Source of the DNA: Phascolomyces articulosus
Lineage: Eukaryota; Mucoromycota; Mucoromycetes; Mucorales; Lichtheimiaceae
Assembly: GCA_025677815.1 (NCBI GenBank)
Contig: JAIXMP010000013.1
Coordinates: forward strand, 496,001 to 560,000
Direction: 5' to 3'
DNA length: 64,000 bases
Shown here: piece by piece, positions 35,801 to 51,900 of the stretch
How positions within the stretch are numbered: position 1 is the stretch's first letter
Layout: every line of letters begins with the position of its first letter
Made by a program: the position numbers and the translations under genes
The notes under the pieces: generated by a model
What the model was told of the DNA's origin: nothing
What the model saw: only the letters and a program-made list of their open reading frames with translations
Databases searched by the model: none

Positions 35801-36751
35801 ACATATATCAGAGATTGGTGCAGAACAGGTATGAAGCCACATATATATATTTCTTTATCCGAAAATGACATGTTTATAATGAAGATAGTATATTAATAAG
35901 ATGTTGGATACTGGTTAGATGCTACTGGATACCCATGCTTTAAAAACACTTCTATTGGATATACCCTTAATGGGTGTTGAAGGAGCTGTGACTGTTCCCA
36001 CCTTGTAAGTAGTCAAATAGCAAAAAAGTAACCAAGGATATAACTTTGAAAGTGGAAAGGTCTTTAATTCACAAGAATAATTTATCAATGATTAGATATG
36101 GAAAACTTGTAAGCAAAGGCATTTCAAAAGCAGAAACCATATTAAAGACCGTAATGACACCTATGGATCCAATCGATGGTTATGTCGAAAATTATATATT
36201 CCTTATTGCAGATAGCAATATGACCAATTTTTCACGTATATTGGAACTGAAGGTAAAAAAAACAGCAGCAAAGGAATTAAAAAGAATGAGAGGAAAGAGA
36301 AAATTAAATAAAGTACTTTTTATTCGCATGTTTTCAATTTTAGGGTGTGAAAAAACCAGAACAAGGGCCATTACTAGATGCATTCCAACGACGTATAACA
36401 CAAAAACCCCACAATCTCGCAGAAAATTCCAATATTTTACCTGCAGCAGAAACTGGTGCAACAATTGCACCATCATCAAACTTACCAAGTGCTATTACTA
36501 CTTCCTTATCAACTATTGCTACATCTGCCTCCAGTTTTAATCCTAATGCCCTTCCTCCCTTTGCCCGAAATATTCAAGGATCACCTATCATTTCATCAGC
36601 ATCACCTACAACAGATTCACCTTTTGGTAGTACCAGTGGTAATAGAGCGGCTGGTCGATTGAATGAAAACTTTAGAAAACTGGTCATGACGGGTATGGCT
36701 TTCCGAAAAGATCTTCAGGAACGTCGGGAACAACAGAATCGACGTACTTAA
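32832..36751 (+). CDS. VPS53: VPS53, GARP/EARP tethering complex subunit
   Basis: Subunit of the GARP complex that tethers endosome-derived vesicles to the trans-Golgi network; 848 residues as modelled. Seventeen exons: 32832-32967, 33099-33250, 33335-33485, 33571-33641, 33717-33844, 33936-34022, 34090-34305, 34357-34516, 34599-34693, 34778-35005, 35092-35185, 35286-35368, 35452-35676, 35759-35828, 35919-36004, 36096-36252, 36344-36751. Diagnostic matches: [97 protein letters not shown] ... [112 protein letters not shown]. Intron 1 is GC-AG. The joins around exons 7-9 are less certain. The C-terminus is Ser/Ala-rich and disordered. Confidence 0.93.
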
Positions 36752-37106
36752 ATAAATAAAAAAGATTTTTCAACCATCTATTTCCTATATATATATATAT
36801 ATATATATATTTATAAACATATGTTTTACATGTATTTGGGATAAATGGTGATATTTCAAATCAATGTATACGCGGTAGACCTTCTTTTTGGAATGTTAAA
36901 GAATCCTAATTATACAAGTATCTAGTGGATGATAAGAAAAAACACGAAAACAACTACGTAAATGTTACTTGAATTGTAGAATAAGATGCTAATTTGTTAT
37001 TAAGAAAGAATGGTAGGAAAAAGTATATTATATGAAAAAAAGAATGGGAAAAGGATTACAATATAGAATAAATGCTCTTGGAGATATATGTATATTAATA
37101 CTAATT
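36752..37106. other. Convergent 3' flank
   Basis: 355 bases between the stops of VPS53 and the LRR gene. It contains a (TA)n run near 36788-36811 and otherwise nothing distinctive. Confidence 0.6.
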
Positions 37107-38983
37107 CTAATCATCCCAACCTCCTACATCTAAACCAGTTCCTGTTTCAGTTTCCTTTTCTTTTTGTTGTCCCAGCAATACATCCAAAACATCAACATCT
37201 GATTTGGCTGCTTTCTTTTGATTTTCGGTCATTTCCACTACACCCACCACGCCAGATCGTTCACGCATGGCATCAGAGACTGAACGCACAGATTCAGGTT
37301 TTTTATCCTTCGTTCCAGTTCCCGTTGTATCATCCTTGACAAAGAATTGATCTTTTGTTGATTCAGTAGTCTTTGTTTTCTTTTCAGTGGTTGCCGCCTT
37401 CTTCTTTCCTGTCTTTTTATTACCTGTTGCCAATGCTGAAACAGATGTTTCCTTGTCTTTGTTGCTGGTGGGTGTATCCTTTGATTTGGCCTTTTTGATT
37501 TCTTTCGTTAGTTCTGTTGTAGTTGGTGGAGTTGAGGTCGATTGTGTTGTCTTTTTATTTTCTTCTTTAATTTTCTTGTTCTTGGTGATGGCTGCCTTTT
37601 TCGGTTTCGATTTAGCTTGATCTTCGCTTTCCTCTTCTGCTTTGCGTTGCTTCTTTGCACGACTCGAAACGGTTTCATCATCAAATCGTGATCGTTTTTT
37701 GCGAGGAACTTCTTGTGTACCCAATAACATTTTTTCTTGTTCCTTTTCTTGTTTTTCACGCTTTAATCGCTGTTTCTTTTCCATCAATTTAGGATTAGCT
37801 TTTTGTTTCTCTCGTCGTTCAAGGAATTTAGCATCAAATCGTTCACCATCCAATACACGCAATGATGGGACAAGTTTGAGAATCTATGATAAGCATATCA
37901 CCGTGTTCTCAATAATCATTTTACATAAAATAAGAAAAGAAAAAGATACCGAAATTAAAAAGTTAAACTTACAGTATCCTGGTAGTTTTCCTTCTTAGTA
38001 ATTGGATTGCCTTTAAGATTAAGATTGACTAATGCTAACAAGGAGCCAAGGGAGGCAACCTCTCTATGGTTATAGTTCAGTATCTCTAATATCTTTCATT
38101 CCAAATCGACATTCTCTAAAAAAAGAAAACAGTGCTTACCGCCATTCACACAGATTATTATTTCCAATGTCCAGGGTCTGAAGTGAGTTACAGTTTCTAA
38201 GGGTATCAGGTATCTTGCTAATTTCGTTATCATTCACTCGTAGTTCTTTAAGCATAGTGTTGGATGAAAAATCGGGTAAATCTTGTAATGCATTATGAGC
38301 CAATGAGAGTTTATGCAATTCTGTCAATGCTGACAATGAAGGCATTTCATCAATTGAATTGTGTGATAATACTATTTCAATAACAAGTAAAACATCAAGC
38401 ATAAGGTTTAGCTATACTCGTTGATGATTTCTGTTTATTATTCTCATCCAAGCCAAAAAATAAAAATAAAGGTTTATCATTTACCAATAGTATTAAGATT
38501 AGGCAGCAATGCTAAAACTTCACCGTCCACAGAAGAAATATCGTTATTATTGAGAATGAGAGCTTTTAAACTTTTAAAAGTCTTGATGGTTGGATCGATT
38601 GAACTCAAGCGATTGCGACTCACATTGAGAACTATAAAATAAAAATAAATAAAATATAAGTAACATAAAAAAACCAAACCATCCATTTCTTATTTAATAA
38701 AAAATTTCTTTTTACCATTTAGTTCTGGAAGATCTTTAAAATTTTGTAATGAAGATAATTGGTTGTTTGACAGGTTGATCCAAGTTAAAGATTTTAATGT
38801 ACTTAATGGAGCAAGGACGTCGCCAGAAAACGCGTTGTTACTAAGATCAAGTCTACGTAACGACTTGCATGCTGAAATACCATTATCAATGCTCGTGATT
38901 TCTAACTTTGTTGCTTCGATCTTTGTGATCTCGGGAAGTGGTTCATTGCACAACTCTTTTATTGCTTTTGTTGTCAACTGCAT
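37107..38983 (-). CDS. SDS22-type leucine-rich repeat protein with Lys-rich tail
   Basis: Five exons in transcription order: 38716-38983, 38485-38631, 38140-38371, 37973-38063, 37107-37883, giving 504 residues. About the first 230 residues form consecutive leucine-rich repeats with SDS22-like 22-23 residue spacing: LRRLDLSNNAFSGDVL, LTWINLSNNQLSSL, VLNVSRNRLSSID, LKALILNNNDISSVD, LVLSHNSIDEMP-like VLSHNSIDEMPSL, LHKLSLAHNALQDLP, LKELRVNDNEISKIP, LQTLDIGNNNLCEW, then LVNLNLKGNPI and the LRR cap SLRVLDGERFDAKFL. The rest (about 250 residues) is Lys/Glu-rich, disordered and has several KKR-type basic clusters, suggesting nuclear or nucleolar residence. The acceptor of exon 4 (ccatag) was chosen because it restores LRR spacing (CEWREVASLGSLLALVNLNL). 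No named orthologue recognised. Confidence 0.85.
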
Positions 38984-40283
38984 ATTTGAAAGAAGTCGGG
39001 AGAAAGAGCGAGTGGGAGACGGAAAAAAACACTCAGTCGAGCTATATAAAATTTTGTATCCAAAAGCATTGTAGGGGAAACCATTGGTTGATTTACGCCA
39101 CTTCCTGATTAGTCGCAAAAACGTTATATGGAGAACACACTCCCTATCATGTCTGATATATATTATAATCTCTGTAGTATTATATATGTGCTTAATAATC
39201 CAAATGTTCTAATAAAACCAATTCTCCAGTTCATCGAAAAAAAAAATAGTGCTGTTTATCCGCTCAATAATAAATTGTTGCATTCTAGCATTTACACCCA
39301 CATAAAATCAAGTTTAAAGATATGTTCTTTCTAGTTAAGTTTCTATCATTGATATTAATGTCATGAATTATCACATAATTTTTGTACGATATGAAGCGAA
39401 CCTTCAGCCGGTATCAACACCACCATTGTAATCTTCCATCTATCTGGAATGTGATACCTTAAAAACTTATTTTTAACTAACATTTACAAATATCTTTCTT
39501 GATACAATCTATTCAATGATAATATCCAACCTTATTTGGATTAACTGCTTATGTGATAAAATGAGAGAGATTCCATAGATATTAGATTGATACCCCAACT
39601 TCAACATAATACTCACCCATTGTTGACATGAGCCATTTTGGTAGGTATTGTATCACGTCCCAGGAACAAACAAAATAAAATACACTCAAGGACACACCAA
39701 CGAAACTAAATTATTATTTTTTTAATTCCTTTTGAAGTGAAATATTATGCGCGAGAAGTGGCACATACTTATTACCCCACAAAAAAGTTGCTCCTTGCCG
39801 ATGAAAATATAATTAGCAATTGAGTATGCATCTAGGTATCTATCAATCTTTTTTATATAATGACAGTTACCAAAAAAAAATTCCACACATATTATATACA
39901 TAATTAATATGGATAAACATACGGAAAACTAAAGTTTGGGCGGCATAAATCCATAGTAAATGCTACAGGAGAAATGAAAAAAGTGATAAAAATGCTTAGG
40001 CAAATTTCACATGTGTCAAGCGATTTACTTAGGTGTCCCTTCTATTTATGTAAAATACCCACCGGTTTTACATCGAACATTACTACTCTCCGCTAAACAT
40101 GTAAGCGTGAATTTTCCATAAATGGTTCCCTGAGAATCATCCGTCAGCAGAAAAAGAAGAGTGGAAACTAGTTTTTTTTCTTTCTCTTTTTTATACCACC
40201 TTATTTTTAACACTTTATTCTTTCTCTTTTTCTCTCTTTTCTTTCTTTCATTCCTTATTTTTTTCTCTCCATTCTCTTAAAAC
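38984..40283. other. Divergent intergenic region
   Basis: 1.3 kb between the LRR gene (minus) and aldehyde dehydrogenase (plus). AT-rich, no supported gene; a strongly pyrimidine-rich leader (about 40170-40275) precedes the dehydrogenase start. The ORF at 39128-39334 looks random. Confidence 0.5.
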
Positions 40284-42766
<2,483 letters not shown>

Positions 42767-44429
42767 AATCAACAACAATATCAATCGAAATAACCCTCTC
42801 ATCATGTTATAGTTTTATATCAAAATATAATAAAAAACGATCATCTTATTTTTAATTTACCATACCATTTGGAATGAAAAAAAGTTTGGATATTCTTGAC
42901 GCTCAACAACGCACGATATTATAATGGATAAGGTTTGTTGTTTGGTGTATGATGGTATTCCAAATGACAAATAGCAAATATGCTTTTTATATATCATACA
43001 CTCATAGGGGACTCTGGTTAACTTTTCAAAATGAGTTATGTCATTTTTAGCACCATAATGGATATGTCACGACATTCTATTGAATTTAGTATGAACCAGT
43101 CATATACACCATTTTTACATAAAAAACTTTATTTCTTACGCTTTTTTCATTATTAAAGTTTTTTTTTATCCATGATGAACTGTTATGAACATCATGGGTG
43201 TTACACCTTATCTAGCATCATTACTGCTCTTTATATAGACAAAATATATCATTTCCACCAAACGTTACATCCACTTGGTGCAAGTGCAACACATTTTGGA
43301 ATTCCCACTGTTGCAAAACGTAGGGATCCACTGTACTGTATATACAATAACCTTACTTCTGTTTATCAGATACTCACACAGTAGAGGTACGTATACATCA
43401 TCATGATTGATTATATATAATATGTATTCGTTAATAATTATATGATCCTTTCTCTGTTTTTCTTTTTGTAAATCGATAGAAGATGATAGTCAGCATCATA
43501 CAATGTTTCTTTTCACTCACGAATGAGATGCCGCTGTTATTTATCCCTTGTAACTCTAATTTATTTCAGGGGTATATAGACATTGAGGGCTGCAGGTAAT
43601 AAAATAAGGAAGATAAGAAAAACTGACGGTGTTTGCAATAAAAAAATGTTGGTTTTATCACATAGCTATTCCCAAAAAGTACATCAGTTGAAATTGGACC
43701 GTGGGATCGAACGGAAAGAGATGGTGTTACAACGAATTTTAATCCACCGTCCCAGAAACGTAATGCAGCTGCTGGCTATCTTTTGCTCATCAATGCAGCT
43801 TTAACGGTGAATTACAGCAGTCTGGTAATGTGTAACTCTCTCTTCTACACATAACACACTGTTGAGTGGATCGATAAAGGCTATTATTTTCCAGAAATAT
43901 GGATCCGCTATATTTTCCATTATTTCCACTTATGCCAAATGCAAAAAATAATAGACCATGGTTTATGCATTTTTTGTGTTTACAATCATATTTTAATAAT
44001 AGTAAGAACCATGAAAGATTTCAACATTATAGATTTATTTTGGAGATTAAGAAATAAATTTGGCATTACATTCCATTTGAAGTCTTTTTTCGTTGAAGAA
44101 GTAATAATCAAATTGTCCGAGCTTCACGTGCCCAACCTTGAGAAGATAGTGTTTACGCAATAAACTAATTATATCATGTTTAATTATTGGTCCCTTCTCC
44201 TCACTCTCATAAGCAAGTCTGATGGATCTGATATACATCGAAAACGTCACTTTTCCACTGTAGTGCCTATTTTTAAAAAAAGGTATTTATCAGACTCTTT
44301 CTCAGGATTCCTCCTTTTTTTCTTCTTCTTCTTCTATTTTTTATTCATCCACAGCTTTCTATTCTTTTCATATACAACCTTCTTTTTTTTCTCTTTCTCT
44401 CTTCAAACAACAACAGCTTAAAAGAAACC
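42767..44429. other. Intergenic
   Basis: 1.66 kb without a supported gene. Short ORFs at 43172-43384, 43583-43804 and 43939-44163 have no recognisable motif. A pyrimidine-rich leader with C/T-rich runs (about 44297-44410) precedes arginase. Confidence 0.45.
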
Positions 44430-45591
44430 ATGGCATCAACAGATCCCCTTGTCAAATCCAATCAAGTTTCCATCATAGGTGTTCCATTCAATGGTGGTCA
44501 ACCTCAAAAAGGTGTTGAAAAGGGCCCATTACGTCTTGTTGAATCCGGACTTGCAGAACAACTTCAAGAACTTGGATGGCAAGTCGATTATGAAGCCAAT
44601 GAACATATCGGTGAACTTCGACCTGCATCAGACCCAGACGTCATGAACTTGAAGCAGCCCAAGTTTGTTTCTGCCGTCACACAAAACGTTGCCCACCAGA
44701 TTCATGAGCGTGCGAAACAAGGAAAATTTGTTCTCACGCTAGGAGGTGATCATTCCGTGGCACTGGCTACTGTGTCTGGTGTCTTTGGTTCATACCCCAA
44801 TGCTTGTCTTGTCTGGGTGGATGCTCATGCGGTATGTATTATAATAATGAACTCTTCTTTGAATGACGTTGTTTGTTTGTTTTTTTAAATACTTATAGAT
44901 ATATTCCTCGTGATTTTTTTTATTACCAACAATTAGGATATTAATACACCAGAAGCTACTGATAGTGGTAACATTCATGGCTGTCCATTAAGCTTTTTAA
45001 TGGGACTATCAACGGACCATCCAGATTTCCAGTGGGTAAAGCCTGTTTTAAAATCAAATCGATTGGTGTATATTGGTTTACGTGACCTCGATTCTTATGA
45101 AAAGAAGACTATTAAGTCCTTGGGTATTAAAGCTTTTACAATGCATCATGTTGACAAGTATGGTATTGGTAAAGTGGTTGATATGGCTTTGGATCATGTG
45201 AATCCAAACAGGGATTTACCTATTCATTTGTCTTTTGATGTGGATGCTTTAGATCCTTCGGTGGCTCCAAGCACGGTAAGTTGTATATACAATAAAAAAA
45301 ACCGGTTCTGGAAATCATTTATGACGACAAACATTTCTTTATTAGTCAATTTTAACTCATTAATGTTTGGTTATATCATTATTTATCGGATATTAGGGTA
45401 CCCCTGTACGTGGTGGTTTAACTTTCAGAGAAGGACATTATATTTGTGAAGCTATTGCTGAAACCGGTCTTTTGGTAGCTGCTGATATTATGGAAGTCAA
45501 CCCTGCACTGGAAGATGAAGCAGCTGTGGCCCAAACAGTTCAAGTCGGATGTTCATTAGCAAGATGTTGTTTAGGTGAAACACTGCTTTAA
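44430..45591 (+). CDS. Arginase
   Basis: Hydrolyses L-arginine to ornithine and urea with a binuclear manganese centre; 311 residues, cytosolic by absence of a targeting presequence. Exons 44430-44831, 44937-45275 and 45397-45591, all phase 0. Ureohydrolase signatures: [20 protein letters not shown] near the N-terminus, [14 protein letters not shown] (metal His), [20 protein letters not shown] spanning the first splice (metal Asp/His/Asp), [20 protein letters not shown] (metal Asp pair), and [15 protein letters not shown]. The conserved Glu before NPALE ([15 protein letters not shown]) is intact. It sits 8 kb from a urea transporter gene. Complete, with no unusual changes. Confidence 0.97.
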
Positions 45592-45941
45592 AAAAGTATC
45601 CCGTATATACATGTACACATGCGCATGCATACAAAGACATATATTCTTTTTTTTTGTTATAAAAAGATATAAAAGTGTTTATATAGATATGTATTTAAAG
45701 AAAAATAAAGAAAAAAAATTAAACTGGTATAAAAAAAGACGAGGGAAGAAGAGAGGAATATCGTGATTTGTTGCGTTTGGTTTAAAATAGAAAAATTTAC
45801 AATTAAATTCTGCCTACATGCAGTATGTTTTTAGCAAGCCAAAAAAAATCCTTCTCAATCCCTACCATAATATTATATAAAAAGTTTGCTATTGAGGAAT
45901 GGATGGTTTTGGTATAATAAAAAGCAATGCCAAATTTTGTT
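45592..45941. other. Convergent 3' flank
   Basis: 350 bases between the stops of arginase and the NDPK-tail gene, AT-rich; nothing further seen. Confidence 0.6.
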
Positions 45942-48900
45942 TTACTGTTGTTGAGCGACTTCAGCAGCCTTGTTGATATTATGATGGGTACCTTGAAGTT
46001 GTGGAGGAGGAGGAGCGGTAGATTTCTCTTGATGATGGTTGGATACTTGCAGTTGTTCGACTTCCTTTGAAACGTGTGTCTTTCGCGGTGGACTGTGTTG
46101 TTCTGGTGCGGGTCTAACAATACGCGAACGAGCTGTCTTGATGGCAATAGTAGCTGTGCGTGATTCACGCTTCGTTGTTGTTGTTGTAGTTGCTGTGGTA
46201 GCCGCAGATGATTCGGTTGTAGTACCCACTGTTTTACGCGCACTAGATGCAGTAGGTGCAGTTAAACGTGCCAAAAAGTTACTACGACGAGTGGTGGTAG
46301 TTCCAACCTTTTTCTTTGGTTTAGGAGTTTCTTCTTGTTGGACAGCAGGTTGCTGTTTCTTTGTTGTTGCAGTAGTACCCAGTGTCGCCACGCGGGGAAC
46401 GCGTGACCGTACTGCTTGTTCCACAGGCTTCTGTTTCTTAGTGGTCGGTTCGGTAGGTTGATGTTGTTTTTTGATGCCAGGTGGTGTGACCTTGCTGGTT
46501 ACAACAGGAGCCTTTTTGGTAACGTGCTCCTTGTTAAAAGCACTGGACTTGGGTGAAGGTTGTTTGACAGTATTCTTTTCTTTGGGTGATGAAGGTTGCT
46601 TTGGGCTGGGCAATTTGGACCCTGATCGTACCTTTTCCTTGTCAAGGGCAGGTTTTTGTTTTTCGGATGTTTTTTTATCAGCTACGGTGGTTTTCTTTTC
46701 TTCAGAAGGGACCTTTGTAACAGTCATCGATTTCTTTTCCTCCACCACATCCTTCTTGATATCTGTGACAGGTTTGCTTTCCTCGATTACCTTCTTGACA
46801 TCTGTGTCAGACTTGCTTTCCTCAACCACTTTCTTGACATCTGTAACAGCCTTGCTTTCCCCGACCACCTTCTTAACATCCGTAACAGTCTTATTTTCCT
46901 CAAATACCTTCTTGTCATCCAACAATGGCTTCTTTTCCTCACCAGCCTTCTTGTCATCCAACAGTGGCTTCTTTTCCTCACCAGCCTTCTTGATTTCACC
47001 TTTGCTTTCCTTCTTTTCCTCGACTGTCTTGTTCTTGACCAATATGTCTGAAGAATTAGATGCTGTCGCAGGTGGTGTAGTTGTTGCTACCAGCAGTTCC
47101 TTAGCATTGGATGCTACTTCAGTAGTCTTGGTCGCCGTATCATTTGATTTCTCTTCCACCTTCTTGTCACCATCAACAACGGATGCTGTTGCTACTGCTT
47201 CTTCCTTCTTCTTTTCAGGAACCACTGGTGTTGTTACAGGCTTGCTAAGTTCATTCTTCTTGTTGTTGATCTCTTCAGCCCGTTTGACCCATGGTGGTTT
47301 TTCGTCATTGGAAACCTTAGTATTATCAGTTTCCTTCTTTTTCCAGAATGCAGCCTTATCGGATGATAACGTTTTGGGTGGTAACCTGTTCTCAGTATTA
47401 AAGACATTATTACCCTTATTGAACTTTTCAAGTGCTGCCTTGACACTTCCTATTTGCCGAGTGCCACCGACTGCGACTGGAGGCTTATTGTTATTGTCTT
47501 GGACTGCTGCCCCAGCAACATCAGGCTTGACGGAACCATTACCATCCTCCTTCTTTGTATCGTTTGTTGAAGAGGCAGGTGCTGTGGTTGTAGTGGTGGC
47601 GGGTGGTTGTGCTGCTTCTTCTTTTGGTGCATCCGCAGCAGGTTTGACAGGAAGGACCGGTTGTTGATTTTCAGATTTAGCCTTGGCCGGTGTTTCATCT
47701 TTCTTGAAATCAGCCGTCTTGGCTTCAGTCTTGGCTTTAACTACTGGCTTGCTTGTATCAACTGCATCCTTCTTGGTGGTAGTATCCGCTACGGGAGACT
47801 TGTCACTAACAACAGCATCCTCCTTTGCATCAACTGGCTTAGTATCAGCAACAGATTCCTTCTTTGGTTCTTGTGTTGGTTTGACTTCGACCGCTGTTGC
47901 ATTGACATTTTCAACAATGTCTTTATCATCCTTCTTTGTATTAGTGACAGTAGTAGCAGTCTTTGTCTCTTGCACGAGCTTATAATTCTTTTTGATTTCT
48001 ATAGATTTTGCCTCTGTAGTTGTCGTGTCCTTGGTTTCCTCCTTTTTGACTTCAGTAACTGCAACAGCTGCCTTAACATCTACAGCCGCTGATACGTCGT
48101 TGGAGGAATCTTTTTTGAATGATTCAATACCAATAGCCTTGTCATTTTGAACAACCTTCTTTGTGTCATCTGCAGTAGTAGGCTTAGATTTTTCTTCCAG
48201 GGGATTTATCTTGTCCTTATTTACCACATCAGATGTTGGTTTTTCATTTTTCTTGATATCCGTTGAAGAATTACTGGCTTCCACAACGGGTGCCTTTTCG
48301 TCCTTCTTGGCTTCAGATGCTGACCTGGGAGCAGTATCTACCACTGGTTTATCGTCCTTCTTTACACTCTTGACTTCCACCAAAATTTTATCTTCCTTCT
48401 TTGCCTCGTCCTTCCTAGGCTCCGTTGATGCTTTGGCTTCTACCACCGGCTTATCCTCCTTTACACCAGCCACTGGCTTAACTTCCACAGCTGATTTAGC
48501 ATCTATAGAAGCCTTGTCATCCTTCTTTACGTCAACAGGTGGTTTTGTTTCGGCAAGTGCTTTGTCAACCTTCTTAGGATCATTTGATTTCTTTGCTTCC
48601 ACAACTAGCTTTTGGTCCTTCTTAACATCAGATGCCGCCTTAACCTCCACTGCTGATTTAGCATCTACAGAGCCTTTATCATCCTTCTTTTCATCCACGG
48701 GTGACTTTGTGTCGGCAGGTACCTTGTCCCCTTCCTTGGGCTCAGTTAATGACTTTCCTTCCACAGCAGGCCATTCATCCTTCTTTATATCAACCGCTGC
48801 TTTCACATCGACTGTTGCCTTATCGTCCTTCTTTGCATCAGTTGAGGATATAACATCAGCTAGAATCTTGACTTCAGATGCTGATTTAGCATCAACAGAA

Positions 48901-51900
48901 ACCTTGTCGTCTTTTTTGGCCTCCAATGATGGTTTAGCTTCCACTACTGGTTTTTGGGCTTTCTTCACATCACCTACTTCTTTCAAATTGGATGTTGATT
49001 TATCATCATTTTTGGCTACGTCTACCAAAGATTTCTCTTCATTCTTGTCAGTCGATGGTTTGACATCTGTCGTGGACTTTTCATCCTTCTTGACTTCAGT
49101 ATTATTAGCAAGAGCTTTGTCGTCCTTCTTTGCTTCTGTCAATGGTTTAGCTTCAATCACAGGCTTTTCTTCTTTCTTGGTTTCAACAGATAGCTTAGAG
49201 TCCACTGGAGCCTTGTCATCCTTTTTCACATTAACTGCAGCAAGAGACTGATCATCTTTTTTAGTTTCAGCTCGAACAACAGAAGTCTTGCTGTCATTCT
49301 CCTCGGATTCAGTTGCTACTGCTTTAGAATCCACTACAGGTTTCTCATCTTTCTTTGCTTCTGCTACTGGCTTGGCACTTTCCACTGCAGTTTTATCGTC
49401 TTTTTTTGAATCTACCACAATAGCCTCAACATCGACAACGGGGGGTTTGACATCCTTCTTGGGTTCAACAGGTTCTCTTGCTGGTTCTCTTGTTTCAGCT
49501 GATGATACTTTGTCGTCTTTCTTTGCTTCAGTTGTTCCTGTTGGCTTGGATAATTCAGTTGGTGATTTATCTTCTTTCTTGGCTTCAACTAGTGATGCAA
49601 CTAGCTTCTTTTCATCTGATGTTTTAGCTATTGATACCGTTACAGAGGTTTTATCGTCTTTCTTTGGCTCATTTGCCGTATTAACATCGGTAGGTGCTTT
49701 GTCGCTGCCAGTGATGTCTTCTTGTTTTTCTTCAGTAGATTTATCTTTTTTAGCATCGGCTACTACGGGAGGTTTGTCGTCTTTCTTGGCATCAACAACT
49801 GTAGATTTTTCATCTTTCTTAACATCAGATGTTGTTGCTGTTGCTGTTACCTTGATATCAGATTCCACATCTTTCTTGGTATCTTGTACAGTCGATTGTT
49901 TGGTATCAGATGTTTTTGGTGTTGATGGTTGTTCTACTACTGCTACGGATTCTTTATTGTTGCTGGGTGTATCCTTCTTTACTTCTACAGCTGATGATGT
50001 TGTCTCTACTTTTTTGTCATCATTTTTGGTAGAATCAATGGATTTAACTTGGGTTGTTGTAACTGAATCAGTGGTAGTAGCTGTAGAAGCAAATGGTGGT
50101 GATTTAACTTTATCCTTTCCCGTATCGTTACTAAAAGATGCTGATTTTGTTCCGGATTCCTCTTTTTTATCCAGTTGAATATTAACTATCGTTGTTGTTG
50201 TTGTCGATGTTGTCTGGATACTAGTACCTTCTTGGGACGATTTAGTTGTCGTTGTTTCTGTGTCCAGTTTTTTCATCTCGTCCGACTTCGGATCAACACC
50301 TCCGTTCTTTGGCCTATCTGTGCCATTGTTCTTTTGTGTGACAAAGACCACCTGAATCGCCTGTTCAACTTGTGCTACAGAATCACTTCCATGTGTAGCA
50401 TTATAAAAAGGTTGAGCATCGTTACCAAACATTGCTCTAATACTATTAAAAATTTCCCACAAAAAAATAGAGTAAAAATAATCCATCAGTCATTTTCAGA
50501 AACTAAAAATTGGTTGGTTGGTTGGTAAGTTTAAAATTCAATAGTTACCTTTTTGGATCGGATGCCCTTGCTTTCTTGACATCACCAGGTCCCATCAATG
50601 AATGCCATGCCTGAATAGTATCACTAGCATCTTTTTTTAAAACCATTGCATATACAGGTGCACTATGTGTTGTTAAACATAGAATATTAAGTTAGTTTTT
50701 ATACGTACATATGATGTATATCATTCACACACACACAGTGTTTTTGAAGTGTGTACTCACTCGGAGCACACACTAATCAATCCCATTTCCACTTTACTAT
50801 TTTCTATAATTTTTTTTACCTTGTCAACCAACGTAAATTATCTTGTGATTCACCTTTAAACAAAACTTGAGCTTGATCGAGAGAAAGTGTCAATTCACGT
50901 TCTTGTTCAATGGAAAAACCAGATGATTTCACAAGTTGAATAATTTCTTGCTTTTTTTGAAACGCATCAGGTTTGATCAAGGCAAAAGTAGCCTGCTGCT
51001 TTTTTGTAGCATATCAAAATATATAATTAATTCATGTTTTATAAAATATATATATATATATATATATTCACTATTACTTTTATATTTACCGATGGTAATG
51101 TGCCCTGCTGTTGTTGAGGTGGATGTGGTGGCTGCTGAGCTTGTTTTGTATCAGTAACACTGAAGCTTTCATCCTTCTTGTCTGGAGGTTGTTTCATATC
51201 CTTGTTATTGTTATTGTTGGCGTTTGCTGCCGTCGGAGCAGCAGTAGTAGGTAACGTTGCTGTTGTTGTTGGTTTCACATCTTCCATTTTGGCGTTATTA
51301 TTGTTATTGCCTATATATGATGATGTGTGTTTGATGAAGAGCACAAGTGGGTTAGCCTTTTCTTCTATTTTACCCGAGGAAACCCATCGTTTTGAAAAAG
51401 AGAGAATGGATAACGTTACCTGAAGATTGTTGTGGTGTTGGTGGTGATTGTAAGTTGGGTATCTATAACGTAGTATGACGATGAGTGTTTATTCTACTAT
51501 TATTCATACTATTTTCAAATTGATATATATATTTACATTATTATTATTTGAAGACATTAAAAAAGTGGATATTGGAAAGAAAAGGAAGAAGAAGGGAAAA
51601 GAAAAGAAAAGAGGTTGTAAAACTTGTTTTTTTTTATAATCCAGCAGCAGAAAAGATGCCACACTGTTATTTTTGTCGTGTAGATATTATTATTATAAGT
51701 AGAATAGTACACACGCACATAACATACAAAACGAATCACGTAGCACATAACTTAACCTGAAGCAACAAGTTCTCTTTCTTAGTTTGTTTGTACACTCTTC
51801 CCCTTGATTCTTTGTATTTTTTTCTCACCCACTCATCTACTTCATCATCAAATTCTTATTTTAGTACAACTTTATTGAATAATGGAATGATGTCAATTTT

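Noticed and set aside
32832..36751. VPS53 as a pseudogene because of the in-frame TAA at 34306
   Set aside because: A 51-nt in-phase intron removes the stop and restores family spacing, and all 16 other exons are intact. The region is listed as uncertain instead.
42767..44429. Small plus-strand ORFs between aldehyde dehydrogenase and arginase
   Set aside because: None has a recognisable motif, and they cannot be joined into a longer frame with plausible splice sites.
46039..50178. Long plus-strand ORFs (46039-46461, 46471-47667, 48163-49251, 49288-50178) rich in Ser, Phe, Leu and Thr
   Set aside because: They are antisense to the 4.5 kb tail exon. Codons for Lys/Asp/Val repeats on the minus strand give few stops on the other strand; no start context or independent motif is present.
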